Source: Hondaea fermentalgiana (Eukaryota > Sar > Bigyra > Thraustochytrida > Thraustochytriidae). Taken from it: a DNA stretch of 11,157 bases. Made by a program: the position numbers and the translations under genes. The notes under the pieces are model-generated. The model was given only the letters and a program-made list of their open reading frames with translations, was not told where the DNA came from and did no database searches. Below, piece after piece: positions 5,201-11,157 of this stretch. The stretch lies in the NCBI GenBank assembly GCA_014084085.1, contig NPFB01000166.1, positions 40,528-51,684 of the forward strand, in the 5' to 3' direction. Each line of letters opens with the position of its first letter. The first letter of the stretch is position 1.

Positions 5201-7796
5201 TGACGATGACGATGACGCCGAGGGCGACGGTGAGGGTGACGATGCCGATGACGATGCCGATGAGGGTGGTGCGGATGGGGCTAATGGCGATGCTGCGGAG
5301 GCCGCCGGCGCCAATGCGGGCGCTATGCTCATTGACCTCTTGTACCATCCTGCGGCCTTGCGCTCAAGCGTCCAGGTGCGCCATCAGCTCGTAATGCTAC
5401 GAGAGTTGCAGCGCAAGTTGATGCAGGCTTTTAATGAGCGCTTTGACAAGGTCGTCGAAGAGAAGGAGGACGCTGTGGAGCGCATCACCAGCCGCTACGA
5501 GCGCATCAATGAGATTCTGCGCGAGCTGAGTCGCGAAGAAGAAGTCGTGCCGAACTTTTGGCACCCGAGCGAGCGCGCCGAGTCCGTGCTCGAGGTCAGC
5601 CAGGAGGAGATCGGCGTAGAAAAGTACCTGTCCAAGGCAGAACGGGAGCGAGTGGCCCGGGAAGAAGAGGAGCGACTCCGACGAGAGGCAGAGGCTGCGA
5701 AAGACAACATGGGGGCACGCGCGCTCGACGACATGATGAACGGCACTCTTGAGGCGGCGCGAGAGCTCTCGCTCGCGGAAAAGACCATGGAGCGTCCAGC
5801 GTGGATGAATGAGATTGACTATGCCGACATGTCCGAGGAAGAGCGCAAGGAGCACGATGACTTCGAGATTCAGCTCGCGAAGTTCACCGAAGAAAAGGAC
5901 AAGTACATCAAGTCGCTCGAAGTGGAAATGAAGAAGATTTACGGCGAGATCGAGGAGATTGCCGTAGTCTTTGGCGAGGTGCTCAAGGGTCTTCTGCGCT
6001 TCAAGATCCGTGTTGCGGAAAGCATTGCCACGCAAGGTCAGTACATTTCCCGTCTCTCACTCTCTCTCATTCGCCGCGAAGACTTGGTCGTGCGCAAGGC
6101 TAAGAACCGTGAGGCCCTCGAGCAGGCGCTCGAAGAGCGCGCTCGTGCGCAGGCGGAAATTGACGATTTCCAGCCCATTCTGGACGCTGCGCGCGCTTCA
6201 TTGCAAATGTGCCAAGAAAAGGATAAGGCGCTCGAGAAGAACTTTAAGCTTCAGATCCAAGAGCAAGCTGCTGCCGCTGGCGACACCATCGACGCCGACG
6301 AAATGAAGATTCTCATGGCCATGTTCAAGTACCGCGTTGGGCAGCGCGCGACCTTTCTTGGCGAGATCTCGAGACACTCCAGCAGACGTTCCTCGGTCGG
6401 CTTTGGGCACGGAACTGCCTCGAGCCATCGGAGGCGCAGCAGCGACCTTTCGGATCGACGCCACAGCCAGCGCCGAGGCTCGCACTCGTCGATAGGCCGA
6501 AACACAAATCAACAGGCACTCGCCGAGGCCCTCGGCGCCGTGGCGGCAGAGGCTGTGGGGACCTCAAACAGCGAAACCGTGGAGACACTCGACCCTTACG
6601 GCGTGATCGACGAGACTTCGGAAGAAGACAAGCGGCGGGAGGAGGAGAAGCGCGCGCTGGTCCCATTGGACTTTGAGCGCGATTGTCCCGAGAGTCTTGC
6701 CATGGACGAACCGCGCTGGGCGCTCTTGCAGAGCTCTCGCCTGGAGAAGATCCGTTCCGAGCTCGACCTCAAGAGACTCTCGCAGGAGGCTGCGCAGCTC
6801 GAGTCGCAGGGCAGCCTGCTCGTTGGGCAGCGCACGGCGGCGGCGAGTCAGATCGAGGCATTGGGCGAGGAGTTCATCGAGCTTCAGGAATCCGAAAAGC
6901 TCGAATCCCAGGACCTCGAGGTCATTATTCGCATCAAGCAAGGACAAGACGAAGTCAAAGCTGGGGCGCTCATCACCAGCTATGCAGATAGTATGCTCCT
7001 GGATCGAGCCGTCATCGAAGCGGAGAACGCAGAGATTGTCAACTTGGGCGATGCAAAGGTCGGCATCATGAAAAAGATGAAAGACTTTCGCAAGAGCATC
7101 AACTACATGGAGTGGGAGCACAAGTACATGCTTCAGCAAGAGTACGACCTCGAAGAGCACTACACGGATCTCCATATGCTGCGTGTAACGCGCGAGCTTC
7201 AAGAGCTCATCAAGGGCGGCGAAGTCACTGACACCCACGAACAGTCGCAGCAGACGGAGCAAAAGGTTGCTCGCATGAAGAAAATACACCAAGCAAAAAT
7301 GGACAAGATGGGAGAAGCGCTCGATCGTATCGACAGCCGAGAGCGCAGCCTCGCGGACGAAAATGTCGAGCTCGAGACGAGAATTCGCGACCTTTCCACC
7401 AATGTACAAATGCGAAATGCGGTTTTGCAGGCCCGCACGGGTATTTCCGTGCTTGACAATGACCACGAAGCTACTCATGGCAGCAACAGTGGCAGCAACA
7501 ATGCCGATGAAGAGACCAAGGATGCAGCAGGAAGCCCATCGCGAAGGGCGCGGGCAAGTAGGCCTCGCAAAGCCCAGACGCCTGCCGTCGGATCTGGAGC
7601 TTCTGCCGCGAAGGCTCGCATGAAGGCAATCGTGACACGCCGCCGTCTCATGGATCTTGCACGGGCGCAGACGGACGAGATTGAATTTCTCAAGCAGGAA
7701 CTTGATCGTCTTCGTGAGCGCAATTTCCCCCGGTTTACTCATGCTGCCTCGACCATGGGCGCCTTGCGTAATCCCGCACCACCAGACGCAAAGTAA
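2283..7796 (+). CDS. CFAP43: CFAP43-like axonemal protein (WD40 propellers plus coiled coils)
   Basis: In the known family, CFAP43 and CFAP44 form the tether/tether-head complex that links the two-headed inner dynein arm (f/I1) to the axonemal doublet. The frame has 1837 residues, somewhat longer than vertebrate CFAP43. The start ATCATGG has A at -3 and G at +4. Residues 1 to about 720 are beta-propeller/WD40-like, with blade-end W136-D, W381-D and W651. A charged coiled coil starts near 735 and includes C836-W837. An Asp/Gly/Ala-rich acidic linker spans 932-1014. Long coiled coils at about 1030-1360 carry the family-like LDDMMNGTLE (1148-1157) and PAWM (1172-1175). An Arg/Ser-rich insert at 1365-1406 has four R-R-x-S sites. 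A further coiled coil has W1611-E-H and LRVTRE (1633-1638), then a basic Ser/Pro tail and a final helix (about 1785-1818). No intron or frameshift is apparent. CFAP44 is the main alternative; the N-terminal propeller and the middle motifs fit CFAP43 better. Confidence 0.75.
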   Translation: MAMSLRFVSGAATQAALAGEQSIIDVCGTTLGITDAKTGIQTFSHKNEPAPVASLQQDARELRNITALCTGPKGTYAYSRPAERPAVVVRALDDKAESNFELANGAELAHAALAFARDGTRLAAVGAELSRELVIWDLRCPDKSILARKELHTDLDKVSFCPLDANYLACAGPGGLRLLNIAETSKSHELHESTCETLSQSPVSDFAWSKDGQLLVLTAQHILRVDPRSGQVIKQVENDCKAITIRAIKGFLLMGTEDGSLLWTSESTFAVIHSATPCVSGFVADPYDLSSPQTDEASALRSPIVALRLNDNFTKVLVITSRGDRFVVSTHIPTDGGNADFELISSAHADAVLAMAPVLTGPRGSPGLLASIGQDSSLRIWDATSDSRVPLAQTIIRDSAEELSTRRKLTSLASSTHAPFLAVGTKCGLVLVIQVSKPRSGPWRIQIVQTIRAHDHAIAQLVFSPCGNLLATISSAEAVMSTFRVNLPSRSKRDAIELATVTDLPDYFHPRGLVWQSSETILMAGQTVPDSDPDAQATDNVLLEASLQRVTLPSLSEINKTGTMRAIAEPAGTMPVPKHGAIGGMVRTPSGHILATLLHKPQEIEVLALSQGDQVQVSTLPAQAHEGPTWALTQQGQAIASGSLDGTVTLWLDAKDTAKMVKTSQAVYASSVMPSTLCFTSDTSVLAVGLADGAVAFVPIPRSLRDASLKDGTSVRAADDDKLQLVPQANIGTQSMSESAKWKKRAHDVLESEFEKKRSERRGHIKVLQERLFSLLEANKMVSDLEKLPREEFVVDVEGRKIICQSNEAAAEALRAEIEQEIADREDLYARIKQNCWEAMETPSREVRAVDAGEDNKVRNFPVPKQSAAEKRRVARVMQMRSIELREIRAAAGPETASKRNTWATESGPMRTISDEVDWIVNAGVLKPSLDDTGLDGPGGEGNGDAGAAEKAKTGDDAGSDDGADADAGDAGDDDDDDAEGDGEGDDADDDADEGGADGANGDAAEAAGANAGAMLIDLLYHPAALRSSVQVRHQLVMLRELQRKLMQAFNERFDKVVEEKEDAVERITSRYERINEILRELSREEEVVPNFWHPSERAESVLEVSQEEIGVEKYLSKAERERVAREEEERLRREAEAAKDNMGARALDDMMNGTLEAARELSLAEKTMERPAWMNEIDYADMSEEERKEHDDFEIQLAKFTEEKDKYIKSLEVEMKKIYGEIEEIAVVFGEVLKGLLRFKIRVAESIATQGQYISRLSLSLIRREDLVVRKAKNREALEQALEERARAQAEIDDFQPILDAARASLQMCQEKDKALEKNFKLQIQEQAAAAGDTIDADEMKILMAMFKYRVGQRATFLGEISRHSSRRSSVGFGHGTASSHRRRSSDLSDRRHSQRRGSHSSIGRNTNQQALAEALGAVAAEAVGTSNSETVETLDPYGVIDETSEEDKRREEEKRALVPLDFERDCPESLAMDEPRWALLQSSRLEKIRSELDLKRLSQEAAQLESQGSLLVGQRTAAASQIEALGEEFIELQESEKLESQDLEVIIRIKQGQDEVKAGALITSYADSMLLDRAVIEAENAEIVNLGDAKVGIMKKMKDFRKSINYMEWEHKYMLQQEYDLEEHYTDLHMLRVTRELQELIKGGEVTDTHEQSQQTEQKVARMKKIHQAKMDKMGEALDRIDSRERSLADENVELETRIRDLSTNVQMRNAVLQARTGISVLDNDHEATHGSNSGSNNADEETKDAAGSPSRRARASRPRKAQTPAVGSGASAAKARMKAIVTRRRLMDLARAQTDEIEFLKQELDRLRERNFPRFTHAASTMGALRNPAPPDAK
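5076..5324 (+). repeat. Triplet-rich low-complexity tract encoding the acidic linker
   Basis: GAY, GCC and GGC codons recur irregularly and encode about 80 residues of mainly Asp, Gly, Ala and Glu (residues 932-1014 of the CFAP43-like protein). This repeat is prone to slippage. It separates the propeller and first coil from the long coiled-coil half. Confidence 0.75.
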
Positions 7797-7826
7797 GCTA
7801 CTAGATTGGATTGTTCCATAAGATCA

Positions 7827-7836
7827 TTTTACGAAC
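7827..7836 (+). terminator. Shared 3'-end 10-mer, plus-strand copy
   Basis: TTTTACGAAC begins 31 bases after the stop codon of the CFAP43-like gene. The same 10-mer occurs on the minus strand after the bZIP stop. It is a candidate 3'-processing signal; this is inferred only from its position and recurrence. Confidence 0.2.
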
Positions 7837-8148
7837 TCGAAGTCGGCCTTGTGTGCAATCCTCGACATTGACAGTAAGATGAAGGCAAGAGTGGCTCACA
7901 GTTTGGGAACTTTCCAAGTCGAGGAACGTAATCTTGCAGGTCACGTAGAAAGAGCATCGCAAGACGAATAGCTAGATGTGGCCATAGTGCGTTGATCTCT
8001 GATCATGGTGTAAGTCTCAAATGGGGGAAAAAAGAGATGACAAGATTACGTCCAGTCGCGTTTTGCAAAGCTGGTGGTCTTACTTCCACTTTCTTAATAA
8101 GAATAGGTCAAGTATCTGGGCATGCTCAGAGGATATTCTTGCGAAGGC

Positions 8149-8238
8149 GTCAAAAACGCGCCTGCTTCTGCTTTGCAGAAAGTTGAAGATGTCGTCAAAC
8201 ACGCGCCTGCTTTTGCTTTGCAGAAAGGTGAAGATGTG
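8149..8238. repeat. 45-bp tandem duplication
   Basis: Two head-to-tail 45-bp units (8149-8193 and 8194-8238) match at 41 of 45 positions. Each contains a short stem-loop: in unit 1, TTCTGC (8166-8171) and GCAGAA (8175-8180) pair around TTT. In unit 2 a C-to-T change leaves a G-U pair in plus-strand RNA. Each also has a pyrimidine-rich stretch ending in GCAG that resembles a 3' splice site. No function is known. Confidence 0.85.
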
Positions 8239-8359
8239 TCTTGTATCATTCTCTTATGCCTCCAGCCGTGTGGCGCAAAAAAGACAAAGAAAGGGTAACA
8301 AGAGGGGAAAATGAGAAAAGGAAAAGAGATCGCGTTATCTGCTTTGCCCAAGCTATAAT

Positions 8360-8369
8360 GTTCGTAAAA
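8360..8369 (-). terminator. Shared 3'-end 10-mer, minus-strand copy
   Basis: Read on the minus strand this is TTTTACGAAC, about 50 bases beyond the bZIP stop codon. It matches the copy at 7827-7836 that follows the convergent gene. It is a candidate 3'-processing signal only. Confidence 0.2.
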
Positions 8370-8419
8370 ATCCTGTCAGTCTCTCTCATCTCTTTCCTCC
8401 CGGACTTCCAGCGTCGTCA

Positions 8420-10765
8420 TCAAAGGTGATTCTCGAGCGACTTTGGAAAAGGCACACCCTGGTCGCGTGCCTTGCGGTAGGCGTCAAAGATTGCGGGGGG
8501 CAGACGTTCAAGGACAATGTCGTGCATCTCGCAAATCACCTTTGCCCACTGCTCGTTGAGCGTTCCGTCGTCCGCGACAAGGGCATCGTGGTGGGCCTTG
8601 ATTCTACCCTCAGCGTTCGAGGGGTAGGAATACACTAAGGACATGGCCACCCCGTTGTCAACCTTGCGGAAGACCGCGCCCTCGAGCAAAGCGGAGCGAA
8701 TGCGATGAACACCTTGCTTGACGGGTACGAGACCGAGGCTGTGCTGCGTGGAGGTGGATGCGAGAACAATGGCGTGGTAGTTCTTCTGGCCCTCGAGACC
8801 CTGCTGCTGCTCGAGGGTAAAAGGCTCCGCGGGCTTGACTTTCCCCTCCAAGCGAGCGCGCTCTGCCTTGGCGTCTGGTGGGAATTTGTGGAAGCGCATA
8901 TCGGGCGGGAACGAAGAGCGTGAGATGCTCTTCTCGCGCGACGAGAGCAAGAGCACAGTATCGACGACATCGGTGGACTTGCCCTCAGCCTCCGCATCAA
9001 AGCCGTGGCGCGAGGTTTCCTCGCGATAATAGTAGACCTTGACGCGATTGCGGAGAGAGTCGCCAGCTTTACTGTCCTTTGCCTCTTTGACACCGTTCTC
9101 GATGCCCGTCTCGATCTCGCGCACCGACACGGAAACGGCGCCAAAGTGCTTGCTGATGCGCTTGTTGAGGTCCTCGTCACACCACACACCCCACAAGACC
9201 TGAGCAACCTCGATCGGGTCTTTGACGGGAAAGACGGGAATATCGACGCGCATGCTGCATCGTTTGGCGCGGTCGGCGCTCACGCCGTGCGGAAGGCGTT
9301 GATAGCGCATTTCAAACTCGGGGTGGTCTCGAATGACGCCAATGCGCCACGAGGGGTCTGCCATGCTGGTGGACAGCAGGCCAAGAACCTGTGCAATGGC
9401 CGTGTCAGACCCTTGTTTGCACATGAGCTTTTTCGCACTTGTGGTGGTCGGGATGCCATCAGCAATGTGCTTGAACTTGGAGATGAAGCTCTTGTGCTCC
9501 ATGAGCTCAGCTCGTAAGAGATCGTTTTCCATACGGAGGTCAATAGACCCGGTCTCGCGAAGGGCCTGCACCTTCATTTGCAGGTCGGCAATCGTGTTCA
9601 AAAAGGTTTCGCGCTCTTTTTCCAACTTGACATTTTTCTCTTTGAGCTCCTCGAGCTCGCGTTTGCGCTTTGCACGCGTCGCGCGACTTGCAGCTGCGAC
9701 TGCAGCGCGCCGTTTGGCGTCCTTGTCTACGGGTCCGTTCCGTCCGGCCTTGGATGTAGAGGTGGAGGCAGAAGGACTTCTTGATGTCGAGGACGGGCCG
9801 CCGCCGGGAGAAGCGCCGGGCGCCGCCGCGTGCGAGGGCGGGGGTGGGGCGTCAAGATCGGCGGGCGCTGCTGCTGCTGCTGCGGCGCGTTGCGATCCCG
9901 ATGTTGGCCTTCGACGACCGCCGGTTTTTGGAGCTGCTGGCCCAGATGAGGGCGCTGGCCCGGAATTGTTGGCCCTTGCAGCGGAACCATTGCTACTGCT
10001 ATTGCTGCTGCTGCTGCTACTGCTTGCTGGCCGAGGTCCCCGGGCAGCTCCGCGCTGTGCGCTTGCAGCATGTGCCGATGACGACGAGGACGAAGAAGAC
10101 GAGGACGACAGCGGGCCGACCGACGAGGGGAGGATCCCGCCCTGTACCTTCGACTCCACGTTGACGCCTGGTCCTGTACTAGCATAGTGCGAAGAGTCCA
10201 CCATGTGGTTGGGCTGATTTGCCAGGGACCCGGCGCCAGGCACAACGTGACCGCCGAGGTGGGAAGGCATGCCATTATGGTAATTTTGATGGCGATAGTC
10301 CACGGTGTTCTGTGCGGAGCCGGGCATGCGTGAGTCCGGCGCGTACGGGTTGGTGCCATAGGCTGTTTGCTGATGCATAGGCATGAGGTGACCATCGGGC
10401 ATTCCACCCACATGCGAGGCTGCGCCGCCCTGCATCATGCCTGCAGACTGCGGAGGGGGCAGCTGCGACATGGGATGGTGCATGTGCTGCTGGTGTTGTG
10501 GCAGATGATGGTGTTGGTCGAGATGGTGATGGTGCATTTGCTGTTGGTGCGGCATCCCGTGGTCGCTCTGGACCATGCCCGGCATCATGCCCGGCAGCGA
10601 GTTCCCCGGCGGCGCGCCCCCTCCACGTTGCGCATCCACCCAGGGGTTCTGCGGCAGCGCCGCGCCCTGCTGGTTGGTCCCGGGGATGGGCTCGCCCTGC
10701 TCGTCCAGGAGCAGGTCCAGCTCCTCCCAGACGTACTCGCCCTGCGGCGTGTGTCTGTGGTGCAT
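8420..10765 (-). CDS. bZIP-type transcription factor with possible START-like C-terminal domain
   Basis: The product has 781 residues and is probably a nuclear DNA-binding regulator. The start has A at -3 (AGGATG) and is the first in-frame ATG after a TAG at 10805-10807; the stop is TGA. Residues 10-21 are acidic and hydrophobic (W13, L16, L18-L20), resembling an activation motif. A His/Met/Gln/Pro-rich stretch follows, with 13 His in residues 69-97, then poly-Ser (around 216-226), a second Ser tract and Ala runs, all predicted disordered. The basic region (about 350-369) precedes a heptad zipper L374, L381, F388, L395, L402. R364 sits exactly 10 residues before L374, as in canonical bZIPs, but V356 occupies the Asn position. 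Residues from about 420 to 781 form a folded-looking domain, possibly START-like as in stramenopile M96-type bZIP proteins; this assignment is tentative. The gene is convergent with the CFAP43-like gene, and no intron is evident. Confidence 0.75.
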   Translation of the reverse strand: MHHRHTPQGEYVWEELDLLLDEQGEPIPGTNQQGAALPQNPWVDAQRGGGAPPGNSLPGMMPGMVQSDHGMPHQQQMHHHHLDQHHHLPQHQQHMHHPMSQLPPPQSAGMMQGGAASHVGGMPDGHLMPMHQQTAYGTNPYAPDSRMPGSAQNTVDYRHQNYHNGMPSHLGGHVVPGAGSLANQPNHMVDSSHYASTGPGVNVESKVQGGILPSSVGPLSSSSSSSSSSSAHAASAQRGAARGPRPASSSSSSSNSSSNGSAARANNSGPAPSSGPAAPKTGGRRRPTSGSQRAAAAAAAPADLDAPPPPSHAAAPGASPGGGPSSTSRSPSASTSTSKAGRNGPVDKDAKRRAAVAAASRATRAKRKRELEELKEKNVKLEKERETFLNTIADLQMKVQALRETGSIDLRMENDLLRAELMEHKSFISKFKHIADGIPTTTSAKKLMCKQGSDTAIAQVLGLLSTSMADPSWRIGVIRDHPEFEMRYQRLPHGVSADRAKRCSMRVDIPVFPVKDPIEVAQVLWGVWCDEDLNKRISKHFGAVSVSVREIETGIENGVKEAKDSKAGDSLRNRVKVYYYREETSRHGFDAEAEGKSTDVVDTVLLLSSREKSISRSSFPPDMRFHKFPPDAKAERARLEGKVKPAEPFTLEQQQGLEGQKNYHAIVLASTSTQHSLGLVPVKQGVHRIRSALLEGAVFRKVDNGVAMSLVYSYPSNAEGRIKAHHDALVADDGTLNEQWAKVICEMHDIVLERLPPAIFDAYRKARDQGVPFPKSLENHL
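9985..10025. repeat. CTG/CAG-type trinucleotide tract inside the bZIP gene
   Basis: On the minus strand an imperfect AGC repeat encodes the second Ser-rich tract of the bZIP protein. A shorter CTG run near 9868-9882 encodes a poly-Ala stretch. Both lie in the disordered region before the basic domain and may vary in length between strains. Confidence 0.65.
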
Positions 10766-10805
10766 CCTGCCGTGCGCGCGCCCCGCGGCGCCGCCTGGCC
10801 CCCTC

Positions 10806-10819
10806 TATAATATACGTAT
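10806..10819 (-). promoter_or_regulatory. TATA-like island overlapping a TACGTA palindrome
   Basis: On the minus strand this reads ATACGTATATTATA, an isolated AT-rich block in very GC-rich DNA. The TATATTATA part (10806-10814) lies 41-49 bp before the bZIP start codon, which would give a short 5' UTR of roughly 10-20 nt. ATACGTAT (10812-10819) is a perfect palindrome with the TACGTA core known as the A-box for plant bZIP proteins. Assignment rests on position and composition. Confidence 0.45.
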
Positions 10820-11020
10820 CCTCGCAGGCGCTCTGCTCGAGGCGCTTCGGGTCCACCTCGGCGCGGGCCCGCTCGTTTCTGACGCTCTCGCCGCGCAGCT
10901 TCGCGCCGCCGCCGCGCGCCGCGGCGCAGCTCTCCCTGCGCGCCGCCGCCGCCGTCCTCGCGCGCGACGATACGCACCGCGACGGGGCGCGCGAGGGCGC
11001 GGTCGAGGGAGCGACGGAGC

Positions 11021-11054
11021 GATGGATGGATGGATGGATGGATGGATGGATGGA
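11021..11054. repeat. GATG tetranucleotide microsatellite
   Basis: Eight complete GATG units and a partial ninth lie about 255 bp upstream of the bZIP start codon. It is a simple tandem repeat, likely polymorphic in length. Confidence 0.9.
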
Positions 11055-11089
11055 GTCTGGATGTTTGAAACGAGGCGAGACGACTCGCC

Positions 11090-11150
11090 CCGCCGCGCCG
11101 CGCCGCGCCGGGCCCAGCCGCGCCCAGCCCAGCCGCGCCCAGCCGCGCCC
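11090..11150. repeat. CCGCG array and AGCCGCGCCC 10-bp repeats
   Basis: A run of CCGCG-type units (about 11090-11110) is followed by AGCCGCGCCC units at 11116-11125, 11131-11140 and 11141-11150, with a half-unit AGCCC between the first two. The array may continue beyond the window. Confidence 0.75.
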
Positions 11151-11157
11151 AGCGGAG

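Larger units (their letters stand above)
7797..8419. other. Convergent intergenic region (two 3' ends)
   Basis: This lies between the stop of the CFAP43-like gene (+) and the stop of the bZIP gene (-), so it should hold both 3' UTRs and terminators. It is AT-richer than the genes. No canonical AATAAA occurs near either stop. The 10-mer TTTTACGAAC occurs in sense orientation downstream of both stops. A 45-bp tandem duplication lies at 8149-8238. Small open frames are present but have no coding character. Confidence 0.6.
10766..11157. other. Upstream region of the bZIP gene, GC-rich
   Basis: No gene can be supported. The stretch is extremely GC-rich apart from an AT island at 10806-10819. It contains a GATG microsatellite (11021-11054), an inverted repeat GGCGAG/CTCGCC (11074-11079 and 11084-11089), a CCGCG array and 10-bp AGCCGCGCCC repeats running to the window edge. 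It is probably the bZIP promoter, and may also be the leader of a divergent gene beyond the right edge. Open frames on both strands reflect base composition. Confidence 0.5.

Noticed and set aside
4463..5348. Minus-strand frames, one resembling a hydrophobic membrane protein and another Ser/Ala-rich
   Set aside because: Both are reverse readings of the GAY/GCC repeat and nearby codons of the acidic linker. The Ile/Val-rich stretch is an artefact of antisense Asp codons.
6564..7742. 392-codon open frame on the minus strand
   Set aside because: It lies entirely antisense to the coiled-coil part of the CFAP43-like gene. Leu-rich antisense frames arise from Glu/Lys/Gln-rich coding strands.
8094..8351. 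85-codon minus-strand frame containing a 15-residue repeat
   Set aside because: The 45-bp duplication is a multiple of three, so it repeats in any open frame. The differences between units that fall inside it change amino acids, giving no sign of protein-level selection, and there is no family resemblance.
9333..10187. 284-codon plus-strand frame with Leu and acidic runs
   Set aside because: It is antisense to the bZIP gene; the Leu run is the reverse reading of the Ser-encoding AGC repeat.

Overview
The window looks like nuclear DNA of a flagellated protist, most likely a stramenopile and quite possibly a thraustochytrid (Labyrinthulomycetes). This is an inference. It rests on GC-rich, apparently intron-free long reading frames with standard stop codons, an axonemal protein (so the organism makes cilia or flagella), and a bZIP factor whose layout resembles those of stramenopiles. 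Nothing bacterial is visible: there are no Shine-Dalgarno-led gene clusters, and the starts sit in purine-at-minus-3 contexts. No RNA gene, transposon, CRISPR array or viral gene was recognised.

Layout. 1-524 is a GC-rich 5' flank with a G-box, a palindrome and short tandem repeats. 525-1289 (+) encodes a small secreted, cysteine-rich protein, probably GPI-anchored, built from two copies of an eight-cysteine module. 1290-2282 is non-coding: the 3' end of the first gene, then the promoter and leader of the second, with two adjacent pentanucleotide arrays and a candidate 5'-UTR intron. 2283-7796 (+) is one 1837-residue frame for a CFAP43-type axonemal protein (beta-propellers followed by coiled coils). 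7797-8419 is the AT-richer gap between two convergent genes and holds a 45-bp tandem duplication. 8420-10765 (-) encodes a 781-residue bZIP-type transcription factor with a long disordered His/Met/Gln/Ser-rich N-terminus and a C-terminal domain that may be START-like. 10766-11157 is its GC-rich upstream region, with an AT-rich TATA-like island and microsatellites.

The three genes do not form an obvious pathway; this looks like ordinary compact protist gene packing. The observations most worth checking are: the bZIP basic region, where the near-invariant DNA-contacting Asn is replaced by Val; the duplicated eight-cysteine module of the secreted protein; a cluster of four R-R-x-S sites inserted into the CFAP43-like protein; and the paired seven-unit repeat arrays upstream of CFAP43. 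I saw no convincing wholly new multi-gene system.
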